From Flavobacterium sp. LHD-85 (GTDB lineage: Bacteria; Bacteroidota; Bacteroidia; Flavobacteriales; Flavobacteriaceae), in the NCBI RefSeq assembly GCF_030929595.1, contig NZ_JAVFVR010000001.1, forward strand, positions 124,001 to 188,000: a DNA stretch of 64,000 nucleotides, read 5' to 3'. Position numbers and translations under genes: made by a program. Below are positions 1 to 8,196 of this stretch, one piece after another; position 1 is the stretch's first letter, and every line of letters starts with the position of its first letter. The notes under the pieces are model-generated. The model saw only the letters and a program-made list of their open reading frames with translations, was not told where the DNA came from and did not search any database.

Positions 1-1958
1 GTATATCGATTAAAAACCGCTTTCTGTACCAAACCATCAATCGCTGCATTTGCGGTTTTTGGATCTAAACCAGTTCCTTTAACTTTCGCTTTAAGCGTAA
101 TTTTTCCGATGGAATCGTTTTTAATTAAACGTCCCAAATCAAAATCTAGAAGATAAACCTGCGCATCGTATTTTTCTCTTTTTTTAATGCGCTGATCAAA
201 CAAAGCATCAACTTTTGCATTTCCAAAACTGCTCGCTAAAGTCATATTGGTTTTAAAATTCTGAACAGAGCCTTTAAATTTTCCTTTTAAACTTAATTGA
301 GATGGTAGCTGAATATTCTTCGGAATTGTTCCTGCTGGCACAAACATATTGATGTCTTTCGAAGTAGTCGAGGCTTTTTTGATATCTAGATCATAATAGG
401 CTTTTTGCGCATCTGGCAATCCGGTAATTTTCCCCGAAAGAGAAACTTTTGTAGAACCAATTCCACTCATTTCAAACTTCGAAATATTCAAATCTTTGAC
501 TTTTCCGCTTACACGGCTGTCTACATACAGAATGGCATTCGGATTACTTTTAAACGGATTTGTATTCTGTAGATCTGGGACAAACAGTAAAATATCTTTG
601 AAACCAATTTTAGATTGCTTTAAATTGGCATCAATACCCAGATTTCCCAAATCTTTCTGAAGTGATTCAAGCGATTCATATTGTGCTTTAATTTTATCCT
701 GAACAAGAGTCTGCGGTGTTTTTAGATATAAATTTTCCAGCGAAGCATTTTTCGGTCCGTAAAAGAAATCAGTTTTGAAAGACTGAATCTCTAAGCCGCT
801 TTTTTCGTTTACGGTAAGTGTTTTTATTTTTCCTGAAATCGTATCATTTCCATAATATAATTTCTCGGCTTCAAAATTGAATTTATTCAGATCCAAGTGC
901 GCATAATCAATTCCTTTTTTCTTGGGTTTTGATTGCTCATCATCAAACTTAAAAGCAATATTTTCTAGATTGGTCTCGTTGAGTTTTACTTTCCAGCCTG
1001 CTTGTTTTATGGCTGTTGTGTCTAAATTGGGAGTTTCAATTTGTTTATCTTTTGCACCTAATCGTAGATTCCCGCTAAGATTTTTTACTTCAAAAGCATC
1101 AAAATCTAAAAGCTGTTTATTTAGGTCAATTTCGTTTACTGTTAAATTTAAATTTCCTAAACGAATGCCTGAATTGAGTTTTGAATCTTTATTATCGTAT
1201 AAAATATCGATTTTAGACAAGCTTATTTTTTTTAGAGCAAGTTTAAAATCTGAACGTTTCGAAATTGTATCAACCGTTTTAACTGAAACTTCAGCAATTT
1301 TCTCCACAACATCCTGATCTAAAACTACTTTTAAACCATTTAAATTGATGGTTGGAATATTAAAATCCATTTTATCGAGATCAAACTTTTTGAATTTGGT
1401 ATCAAAATGCGTCAAGTTCACTTTGATATCATTCTTCGAAAAATCATCTTTAAAATTGAATTTAACCTTATCGAGATTTACTTTTACAACAGATATTTTA
1501 AACGGTTTTGCATCAGGATCTTCTACTTTTGGTTCTTTAGATTCGAATGCTTTTATGATATAATCGAAATTGAAAACGCCGTCTTTATTTCGGGAAATAT
1601 TGGCTTTTACATTTTCTAAAGAAATAGAATTAATTTCGAGTTCGCTGCTAACCAATTTAAAAAGGTCAACATCAACCTCTAATCGTTTACCTACCAACAA
1701 AGTATCTTTTTTTTGATCTTCAAAATAAAAACCTTCCAGAACTACATCTTTAGGAAATTTAATTAGAATTTTATCTAAAGAAACTTTGGTTTTGATTTTA
1801 CCTTCAAGATAAGTAATCGCTTTGTCTTTAACGAAATTTTGAACCGACGGAACCTGAATTAAGATTATAAGAAGTAATAAAAGTGCAATTATAGAAACCA
1901 CGCACCACATTAGGATGCGAAGTGTTTTTTTAAGAAAATAAACTGGTTTCTTATTCAT
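1..1958 (-). CDS. TamB/AsmA-like translocation and assembly protein, N-terminal part (gene continues past the window start)
   Basis: Reading the minus strand from ATG at 1956-1958 gives an open frame that runs off the start of the window, so about 650 N-terminal residues are present. The protein starts MNKKPVYFLKKTLRIL, followed by one strongly hydrophobic membrane anchor (about residues 14-35) and then IQVPSVQNFVKDKAITYLEG. That arrangement is typical of the inner-membrane anchor and first repeat of TamB/AsmA-like proteins. The rest is a long series of beta-strand-like repeats with alternating hydrophobic residues, as expected for a lipid-transfer groove bridging inner and outer membrane. 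The diagnostic C-terminal TamB domain would lie outside the window, so an AsmA-family protein remains possible. An upstream gap of about 200 bp separates it from the next gene. Confidence 0.78.
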   Translation of the reverse strand, partial: MNKKPVYFLKKTLRILMWCVVSIIALLLLLIILIQVPSVQNFVKDKAITYLEGKIKTKVSLDKILIKFPKDVVLEGFYFEDQKKDTLLVGKRLEVDVDLFKLVSSELEINSISLENVKANISRNKDGVFNFDYIIKAFESKEPKVEDPDAKPFKISVVKVNLDKVKFNFKDDFSKNDIKVNLTHFDTKFKKFDLDKMDFNIPTINLNGLKVVLDQDVVEKIAEVSVKTVDTISKRSDFKLALKKISLSKIDILYDNKDSKLNSGIRLGNLNLTVNEIDLNKQLLDFDAFEVKNLSGNLRLGAKDKQIETPNLDTTAIKQAGWKVKLNETNLENIAFKFDDEQSKPKKKGIDYAHLDLNKFNFEAEKLYYGNDTISGKIKTLTVNEKSGLEIQSFKTDFFYGPKNASLENLYLKTPQTLVQDKIKAQYESLESLQKDLGNLGIDANLKQSKIGFKDILLFVPDLQNTNPFKSNPNAILYVDSRVSGKVKDLNISKFEMSGIGSTKVSLSGKITGLPDAQKAYYDLDIKKASTTSKDINMFVPAGTIPKNIQLPSQLSLKGKFKGSVQNFKTNMTLASSFGNAKVDALFDQRIKKREKYDAQVYLLDFDLGRLIKNDSIGKITLKAKVKGTGLDPKTANAAIDGLVQKAVFNRY

Positions 1959-2111
1959 ACATCAATAAAATCGGATTAGATTAAAATTGCTTCTGAAAAA
2001 AGCAGGATTGCACATTTTACAAAAATGTAAAATTTAAACCTTAACAATTTACATAATTATGAGGAATTATTCTAAAATTTTATTGCGAAATGATTTATTA
2101 TGGCCAATAAA

Positions 2112-2140
2112 AAAGCCAAACAATAAAATTATTTGGCTTT
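2112..2140. terminator. Hairpin terminator after the first lipoprotein gene
   Basis: AAAGCCAAA and TTTGGCTTT form a 9-bp stem. It sits about 30 bp beyond the stop of the minus-strand lipoprotein at 2169. The stem belongs to the same sequence class as hairpins at 4011-4038, 6178-6205 and 7061-7094. Because A and T runs flank both sides, it could work in either direction. Confidence 0.7.
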
Positions 2141-2168
2141 AAGATTTTCCCTAAAGATTGATTTATTT

Positions 2169-2891
2169 CTAATAAGAATATGTACTTATAAAGGATAATG
2201 CTTTGTAATTAATTACGGTAGGAAAATTATCTCCGTCATAAGAATATGTTATCTCATTGGTATAACTAGAATTGTCTGCTAAAGTCACAGTATAACTTGT
2301 TACATTATTAACCGATGAACTAACTTGCGGCTGCTCCTCAAAGATTTTATTAAACCCTAAGACATTTCTCATTGGGCTATTTTTATTATCGTACTTATAT
2401 GTTGTTACAGATGATTTAGTCTCATATTTTATGATATTTCCGTCCTTTAATGTATAGATATTCTTTGCAGAAATAACTTCTTCTGCTCCAGTTGAAATAG
2501 TGATTCTAGTCACAACAAATGAAACGACATCATTAGATTCATACGTATAAGAATACTTATCATAATAATCCCGTCCTGGAAGTTTTCGCAAATAAGTTGC
2601 CAGTTTTCCATTAGTATAAATATATTCCTTTATCAAATCTGAACTCTCCGTCTTTGTAATTAAATCTGCTGTATAAGTATATTTTACAACATAATTACCA
2701 GAATGAGTACTACTGACAATTTTATTTCCATCAAAAACGAAATCAATAGTCACAGGATTATCAAGGCTGGAAATAATTTGTTGTTTTGGCACTCTACTTG
2801 TCTCAGCATTCTGAGAAGTGTTGCCTTCGCTTGAACAAGATGTAAAAATCAATAGCGAAATGCAAAGCATAAAAATAATTTTCTTCATCAT
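2169..2891 (-). CDS. Flavobacterial lipoprotein with YD-like repeats (paralog 1 of 4)
   Basis: The 240-residue protein begins with a lipoprotein signal peptide (MMKKIIFMLCISLLIFTSC, lipobox FTSC) and is predicted to be lipid-anchored at the outer membrane. The body is made of short beta-strand repeats containing phrases such as FDGNKIVSS, YTADLITKTES and YKYDNKNSPMRNVLGF. The same phrases recur in order in the proteins at 4063, 6231 and 7119, so the four are paralogs. The pattern resembles YD/RHS-type strands, but no catalytic motif is visible. Either of the two adjacent ATG codons could start it. The function is unknown. It probably forms its own transcription unit, given the hairpin downstream. 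Confidence 0.8.
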   Translation of the reverse strand: MMKKIIFMLCISLLIFTSCSSEGNTSQNAETSRVPKQQIISSLDNPVTIDFVFDGNKIVSSTHSGNYVVKYTYTADLITKTESSDLIKEYIYTNGKLATYLRKLPGRDYYDKYSYTYESNDVVSFVVTRITISTGAEEVISAKNIYTLKDGNIIKYETKSSVTTYKYDNKNSPMRNVLGFNKIFEEQPQVSSSVNNVTSYTVTLADNSSYTNEITYSYDGDNFPTVINYKALSFISTYSY

Positions 2892-3006
2892 ATTTAAAGG
2901 TATTTATTACAAATAAACATAATTTTATGATCAAAACATAATAATTTGCTTAATTTTATTTTGAGCATTTTTAAATCAAAACTTAAAAAAAACTATTTTT
3001 TACACA

Positions 3007-3966
3007 TCAAAACACAATATGAGGCCATTTTTCTTCAACGTTTTTCATTTTCTGTTGAAGATTGACTAGAAACTTTTTATGCTGATCTGATTCCGGATTA
3101 AAACTTCGATGACGCAGACTTTTTTGTATTTCGTCTACTTCTTTCATCACGGAAACGCTTTCTTCTGAAACATAGTTTTCGCTGAAAAGCTTCCAGATAT
3201 AATCTATCGCAGTCTGATTGGGGTGCAACATATCTTCATTATAAAAACGATAATCGCGAAGTTCGTCCATCATGATTTCGTAAGAAGGGAAATAATTATG
3301 AGTTATGAGTTTTGAATTATGAGTTTTTAAAACCTGATGCAATGCTGTAAACAAATGCGATTTGCTTAATTGGTTTTCTACAAATCCGTCTTTGATATGA
3401 CGAACGGGAGAAATCGTGAAAATAAAATTTATATTAGGATTCAGAGCCTGAATAGCTTCAATTGTATTTTGAATGCTTTTTTGAATTATCTCAACCGATA
3501 ATAATTCTTTTGAAAATTGCTTTTGAGGCACCTTATGGCAATTGGCTACAATTTCGTCTTTTTCAAGATTTCTATAAATCCATGAAGTTCCTAGAGTGAT
3601 GATAATATGAGTGGCTTCCTTTAGCTGTTTGTATGTTTCTGTTACTGCTTTATTGAGAGTTTCTAATAATTCCTGACGATCTGAATTACTTAAGTCAGAA
3701 TGCACTTCGTAACTGTGCCAGCGTTCGTTATAAAAGAAAACATCTTTTTCGCCAAACAATTCTTGCCTAGAAATTCTACAAAACAATTTCTCAATTGAAA
3801 CTGGATTAAAAATGATTCCAAACGGATTTGTTTCATTTTGAAATTTAAAATAATCAAATTTCTCCGCCATATTTTCTGCAAAACAAGAACCGACAGAAAG
3901 CACTTTCGAATTATAATCGATCGGATTGTTACTTTTTGAAATTGGAATTTGGGTTCTGAATTGCAT
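3007..3966 (-). CDS. GSCFA domain-containing protein
   Basis: The 319-residue protein has the family signature near its N-terminus (VLSVGSCFAENMAEKF, about residues 23-38), then NPFGIIFNP, LGTSWIYR and ISPVRHIKDGF. These are the blocks of the GSCFA family, which is fold-related to SGNH hydrolases. There is no signal peptide, so it is probably cytoplasmic. Its substrate is not established. It lies between two of the lipoprotein paralogs but has its own frame and no overlap with them. Length agrees with the family's usual 310-330 residues. Confidence 0.88.
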   Translation of the reverse strand: MQFRTQIPISKSNNPIDYNSKVLSVGSCFAENMAEKFDYFKFQNETNPFGIIFNPVSIEKLFCRISRQELFGEKDVFFYNERWHSYEVHSDLSNSDRQELLETLNKAVTETYKQLKEATHIIITLGTSWIYRNLEKDEIVANCHKVPQKQFSKELLSVEIIQKSIQNTIEAIQALNPNINFIFTISPVRHIKDGFVENQLSKSHLFTALHQVLKTHNSKLITHNYFPSYEIMMDELRDYRFYNEDMLHPNQTAIDYIWKLFSENYVSEESVSVMKEVDEIQKSLRHRSFNPESDQHKKFLVNLQQKMKNVEEKWPHIVF

Positions 3967-4010
3967 GGCTTATTATTTAGACACGAATTTCACGAATTTT
4001 CACCAATAAA

Positions 4011-4038
4011 AAAACCAAATACAGGAGTATTTGGTTTT
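4011..4038. terminator. Perfect 12-bp hairpin terminator
   Basis: AAAACCAAATAC (4011-4022) pairs exactly with GTATTTGGTTTT (4027-4038) around an AGGA tetraloop. It lies 25 bp beyond the stop of the minus-strand lipoprotein at 4063 and just upstream of the GSCFA gene. Confidence 0.8.
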
Positions 4039-4062
4039 TTAGATCTAATTTTTTCTGAAAAA

Positions 4063-4872
4063 TTAATATACAAACTCAATAACTTCTTTTATTCTTTCAG
4101 CATAATCGTAAGTTATTTTTTTCGTTGGATATCCCTTTTTATTGTATTCATATTCCATTTTAAACCATTGGGGCTCAAAGATTATACCTGATGATGACCC
4201 TTGAATATTGCGCACATAATATCCCTTCATATTATTATTTGAAGATAAACCTGTTTCATAATCCAAACTAAACTGATCAAGCAATAAATTTAGACCCATA
4301 ATATTTTTAAAGGCATTTTTATTTGTATCGTATTCATATTTAACAATACTAATAACATCATAACCCTCTCCCCAATTATATTCAGACTTCACTATATTTC
4401 CATCAATTATAGTAATTACATCTTTTTCAGTTCTCTTTGTTTCTTTCCCTGTGTCAATATCTAAATCACACATTTCTTTAGTTATTGAACCATCATTGTT
4501 ATAACTATAAGTATATTTTGCTGCTATACCGTATGCAAATTTAGCAGCGGTTTTCAGCTTATTATTTTCATATGTAAATAAAGTTTCAGAACTTTTTGTT
4601 TCCTCTCCTTTATAGAAACTATAAACCGTTTCTCTCACGATATGATTACCATCATATTCATAATTTCTTTTACCATTTTTATTTCTTATGCTCACAATTT
4701 TATTTCCATCATATATAAAATTGGCATCATAATTTTCTTCAGGATAAGTGGGATATATCGTTTTTATGGTTTTAGGTAAGATTGTATTTTCAGAAGGATA
4801 GTATTCTTCATTGGAACAAGAATTAAAGACTAGAAAAATAACTGACAAACAAAACAATAACTTCTTTTGCAT
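4063..4872 (-). CDS. Flavobacterial lipoprotein with YD-like repeats (paralog 2 of 4)
   Basis: This is a 269-residue protein with a lipoprotein signal (MQKKLLFCLSVIFLVFNSC). The body shares with its neighbours the phrases FIYDGNKIVS, YEYDTNKNAFKNIMGLNLLL and a C-terminal YEYNKKGYPTKKITY block. The family appears specific to Bacteroidota and no enzymatic motif is visible, so a structural or binding role at the outer membrane is only a guess. It is the closest in layout to the copy at 6231: both contain an LLL segment after the LG motif and end in a YPT block. It has its own terminator. Confidence 0.8.
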   Translation of the reverse strand: MQKKLLFCLSVIFLVFNSCSNEEYYPSENTILPKTIKTIYPTYPEENYDANFIYDGNKIVSIRNKNGKRNYEYDGNHIVRETVYSFYKGEETKSSETLFTYENNKLKTAAKFAYGIAAKYTYSYNNDGSITKEMCDLDIDTGKETKRTEKDVITIIDGNIVKSEYNWGEGYDVISIVKYEYDTNKNAFKNIMGLNLLLDQFSLDYETGLSSNNNMKGYYVRNIQGSSSGIIFEPQWFKMEYEYNKKGYPTKKITYDYAERIKEVIEFVY

Positions 4873-5031
4873 TATATTTCATTTAAAGATTTCAAACAAA
4901 AAGAAGCATTTCTGTAAAAATAAATTTCCACTAAAAGTTTTAATTATAACAGAATAAGACATATCTAAGTTCTCTGATCAACAAAATATTAACTGTTGAT
5001 TTATATTTACATCCTCATAAAAAAATCACAC

Positions 5032-6168
5032 ATGGAAAAGTTTAGATTTTTAGCCCCTATTTTATTTTTAATGTTTGCCTCATGCAATCACGAAGAGCGT
5101 CAAAAAGAGCTGAATCAAATTCAAATATGCGCATTTGATTTTATGAATTCAAACTCTGATCCAGCTACAAAACCCAATTCTGCAATTATAAATTGGCCTA
5201 GATGGGAAATTGGGCAAACTATTAAAATAAAATTTTTAGATGGCAATGAAGTTCAGCATGAAAAAGTGAAAAAATATGCAAGTGAATGGACAAAGTATGC
5301 TAACCTAAAATTTGAATATGTTTCTTCTGGATATGCAGATATAAGAATTGGTTTTAACCGAGCAGGAGAAAGCAATCTTGATTTTGGCGCTTGGTCAGTT
5401 TTAGGAATGAGATCTGCTTATGGTAACACCGATGCACAATCTATGCGTTTGGGGCCGCTTAATTCTACTGATGAAAGCTCTGTAAGTAGAACCGTTTTAC
5501 ATGAATTTGGCCATGCACTAGGACTCGTTCATGAAAATGCAAGCCCTGCCTCAAAAATCAACTGGAATTTGGCTAAAGTTTATCAATATTATAGTGAATT
5601 AAATGGGTGGTCTAAAGATGAAGTGGATCGATATGTTATCAAAACTCCTGAATCTACAAATTATAGCCAATATGACGCCCTTTCTATTATGCATTATTAT
5701 ATTCCGGCTGCCCTTACAACCGATGGAAAAAGTGTAAATGAAATGAGTGTCTTATCTGATATTGATAAAAAATCAATAAATCAGTGGTATCCATTTCCTT
5801 TTGTATCGGTTATGGAATCCGGACAAAGCTTTAATGATCTGCGTTGGAAAGATCGTATTCAATCGAACAATAAAAGATATTCTTTAGAATTTACTCCTGG
5901 TTTTTTACGAATAATTGATCTAGTTGAAAAAAAAATAATTTGGGAAGTTGGAAATATTCGATATCCACGTAGAGCAATTTGCAATTTTGAATCAAATGGG
6001 AATATCATATTAAAAGGAGCTAAATATACTGCATCAACTATAGAAACTATTTGGACTAGCAATACATCTGAGTACCCTGGCGCAACATTACAGCTACAAG
6101 ATGATGGAGATCTTCAATTAATCTATAACGGAACTGTAAAATGGTCTTCTAAAAATGGAAAAGTCTAA
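5032..6168 (+). CDS. Astacin-like zinc metalloprotease lipoprotein with C-terminal B-type lectin domain
   Basis: I place the start at ATG 5032 rather than the in-frame ATG at 4996, because MEKFRFLAPILFLMFASC is then a clean lipoprotein signal. The catalytic site HEFGHALGLVHE (first His near residue 157) matches the metzincin HExxHxxGxxH zinc motif. The Met-turn is SIMHYY, as in M12A astacins. After residue about 265 comes a region with the LRWKDRIQSNN, LQLQDDGDLQLI and VKWSS pattern of bulb-type mannose-binding lectin domains. The likely role is a surface protease targeted to glycans or glycoproteins. It is divergent from the neighbouring lipoproteins and ends at a shared hairpin. Confidence 0.87.
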   Translation: MEKFRFLAPILFLMFASCNHEERQKELNQIQICAFDFMNSNSDPATKPNSAIINWPRWEIGQTIKIKFLDGNEVQHEKVKKYASEWTKYANLKFEYVSSGYADIRIGFNRAGESNLDFGAWSVLGMRSAYGNTDAQSMRLGPLNSTDESSVSRTVLHEFGHALGLVHENASPASKINWNLAKVYQYYSELNGWSKDEVDRYVIKTPESTNYSQYDALSIMHYYIPAALTTDGKSVNEMSVLSDIDKKSINQWYPFPFVSVMESGQSFNDLRWKDRIQSNNKRYSLEFTPGFLRIIDLVEKKIIWEVGNIRYPRRAICNFESNGNIILKGAKYTASTIETIWTSNTSEYPGATLQLQDDGDLQLIYNGTVKWSSKNGKV

Positions 6169-6177
6169 TTAAGTAAA

Positions 6178-6205
6178 AAAGCCAAATACTTCTGTATTTG
6201 GCTTT
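6178..6205. terminator. Bidirectional hairpin terminator between converging genes
   Basis: AAAGCCAAATAC (6178-6189) pairs exactly with GTATTTGGCTTT (6194-6205) around a TTCT loop. It lies between the stops of the plus-strand protease (6168) and the minus-strand lipoprotein (6231), so it can serve both. Confidence 0.82.
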
Positions 6206-6230
6206 CTCTAAATTTAAATATTACTTAGCA

Positions 6231-7028
6231 TTAATATGTATACTCTATTTCATATTCAATATTTTTTCCTCCTCCATCAAATGAAGTATGTCTTGTTGGA
6301 TATGAAGCATCATTATAAATATAAGTAGTTAAATAAACCGATGGATTCGGAAATTCAGTTGTTGCTCTTGTAGTTTTTACAATATTATTAGTTCCAAATC
6401 CATCAACTTCGTTTAGTAATAAATTGAAACCTAGTATATTTTTTAAGGGATTTTTTTTGGAATCGTATTCAAAAGCTAGTGTTGTGGTTGAAGAACCAGA
6501 CTTTTCTTCTGCTTTTATTAGGTTTCCATCTTTATAAGTTAAAGTTCCTTCTCCACTTTTACTTTCAGTTTTCTTTATATTATCAACAGTATAATCAATG
6601 TAAGAAACTGTTCCATTAGAATTATGAGTATAAACCACTTTCTCAATAAAATAACCATCAGGATATTCGGCACTTATACTTTCTCTAAAAACTCTCGTTT
6701 TTAATTTCCCATTTTCGTAACTATACGAAACTTCCTCATTTTTAATTTCTTTTCCACTCGTGTCTATATCGAAAATTTCTTGCTTAACAATTACATCTCC
6801 ATTATAAGTAAATACTGTTTTTGAATCGTCATTTAGAAAGCTAACTACTTTATTTCCATTATAAGAAGCCGTAGTCTTGGCATTTGTCCCTAACTCTGGA
6901 GAAGGATAAATATAAGAGATGGTTTTAGGCAGAGTAGAGTCAGTTTCTTCTAAAGAAGGTTTCTCTTCGCTAGAACATGATGATAATATTAATGCCAGAA
7001 CTCCAAAAAGCCATAATTGTTTTTTCAT
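6231..7028 (-). CDS. Flavobacterial lipoprotein with YD-like repeats (paralog 3 of 4)
   Basis: This 265-residue protein has a lipoprotein signal (MKKQLWLFGVLALILSSC) followed by a Ser/Glu-rich linker. It carries the same ordered blocks as its paralogs: SYNGNKVVSF, FTYNGDVIVKQE, FEYDSKKNPLKNILGFNLLL and a C-terminal YPTRHTSF block. Nothing suggests an enzyme. It is an outer-membrane lipoprotein of unknown function, in tandem with the copy at 7119 but separated from it by a terminator, so the two are probably transcribed independently. Confidence 0.8.
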   Translation of the reverse strand: MKKQLWLFGVLALILSSCSSEEKPSLEETDSTLPKTISYIYPSPELGTNAKTTASYNGNKVVSFLNDDSKTVFTYNGDVIVKQEIFDIDTSGKEIKNEEVSYSYENGKLKTRVFRESISAEYPDGYFIEKVVYTHNSNGTVSYIDYTVDNIKKTESKSGEGTLTYKDGNLIKAEEKSGSSTTTLAFEYDSKKNPLKNILGFNLLLNEVDGFGTNNIVKTTRATTEFPNPSVYLTTYIYNDASYPTRHTSFDGGGKNIEYEIEYTY

Positions 7029-7060
7029 AATTGAGAGATTTAGTTATATTTTTCAAAATT

Positions 7061-7094
7061 AAGAAAGCCAGTAGCATTTGCAACTGGCTTTCTT
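7061..7094. terminator. Hairpin terminator after lipoprotein paralog 4
   Basis: AAGAAAGCCAGT (7061-7072) pairs with ACTGGCTTTCTT (7083-7094). It lies just beyond the minus-strand stop at 7119 and immediately upstream of the gene at 6231. Confidence 0.75.
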
Positions 7095-7118
7095 AATATT
7101 TAGAACTTATTCAAAATA

Positions 7119-7859
7119 TTAATAAAAATATTCGGTATTACCTACACTATCAGATCCTGTATTGACTTCTTTAGTTGGGTATCCTTGATCATTATACGTA
7201 AAAGTGCTATTTCCCCATAGATCACCATCTGCGCTATCTGTTAAAATATTGAATTTAACACCATTTCCTTCTCCATCAACAAATGCAATTTTATCCATTC
7301 CTAAAATATTTTTCGTAGGATTATTTTTATTATCATACGTATATTTATGATCTGGTTGGTTTGCAGTAATTGCAAGGATTTCACTTACTTCACCATTTAC
7401 AAATTTAATTGTTGATGTAACGCCTTCACCAGTTTGAGTTTCGCTATCGCCAGAATATGACTTAACCGAAATTGTACCATCAGCATTATACGTATAAACT
7501 TCTTTATGTCCCCAATCCATATTTGGTTCTACTCTAACAAAAGTTGTCAATTTACCTTCAGCATTATAAGTAAAAGTGTTTATTTGGTCAATTGTTCCGT
7601 CAGGATATTTAAATTCTATTTTAGTAATTAAATCTCCTGTATAAGTATAATACAGATTTGCTTCACCTGAATCATCTATAGCGCTTACTATTTTATTACC
7701 ATCATATTTAAAGTTAGTTGTGAATTTTTCACCATCAGAGTTTGTGATAACGATTTTTTTAAGTAATACATTACTTGAAGAATCTGAAGAAGAATCATCA
7801 CTTGAACAAGACGTCAACAGTAGCGTCAAAGCTCCAAAAAGACATAAAATTTTTTTCAT
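7119..7859 (-). CDS. Flavobacterial lipoprotein with YD-like repeats (paralog 4 of 4)
   Basis: The frame is open up to 7901, but ATG at 7859 gives a proper lipoprotein signal (MKKILCLFGALTLLLTSC) followed by a Ser/Asp-rich tether, so I use that start (246 residues). The body has FKYDGNKIVSA, YTYTGDLITKIE, TYNADGTISVKSY, YTYDNKNNPTKNILGM and TYNDQGYPTKE, the same order of blocks as in the other three copies. The regular Y.YN..G spacing resembles YD repeats. The function is unknown and a surface location is inferred from the lipobox. Confidence 0.8.
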   Translation of the reverse strand: MKKILCLFGALTLLLTSCSSDDSSSDSSSNVLLKKIVITNSDGEKFTTNFKYDGNKIVSAIDDSGEANLYYTYTGDLITKIEFKYPDGTIDQINTFTYNAEGKLTTFVRVEPNMDWGHKEVYTYNADGTISVKSYSGDSETQTGEGVTSTIKFVNGEVSEILAITANQPDHKYTYDNKNNPTKNILGMDKIAFVDGEGNGVKFNILTDSADGDLWGNSTFTYNDQGYPTKEVNTGSDSVGNTEYFY

Positions 7860-7901
7860 TTTGATTTGGTTAAATTTGTTGTTGAGGCAAACGTAATACA
7901 A

Positions 7902-8196
7902 TCAAAAATTAAAACCTTACGGGTTTCCTCATTAAAAACAAATAATACACTTTAAACATTTCTTAATATATTATTGGCAAACAAAATAACCAGATAATTA
8001 CTTTATTCAACAAAACGTAAAAAGCAAAAAACACGTATAAATACTCAGCTTTTTTCCTTCGTTTTAAAGTATTCTGAAGATTTAAAAAAACTGAATTTTA
8101 ATCTTTAAAAAAAATTACATTTTTAATAACAAAAACCAACTACACAAACCCAAACAATTCCTTATTTTTGCATCTTCCATTTTTTTAAAATCTCAT
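7902..8196. promoter_or_regulatory. Intergenic region with a -7 box for the ABC exporter
   Basis: This AT-rich, non-coding stretch lies between divergent genes. TATTTTTG at 8163-8170 matches the Bacteroidota -7 consensus TAnnTTTG and lies 27 bp before the exporter ATG. I see no convincing -33 box and nothing else in this region. Confidence 0.5.

Noticed and set aside
922..1619. Short plus-strand ORFs of 131, 72 and 70 codons inside the TamB-like gene
   Set aside because: They lie antisense to a continuous minus-strand frame with clear membrane anchor and repeat structure, and none has a recognisable domain or start context.
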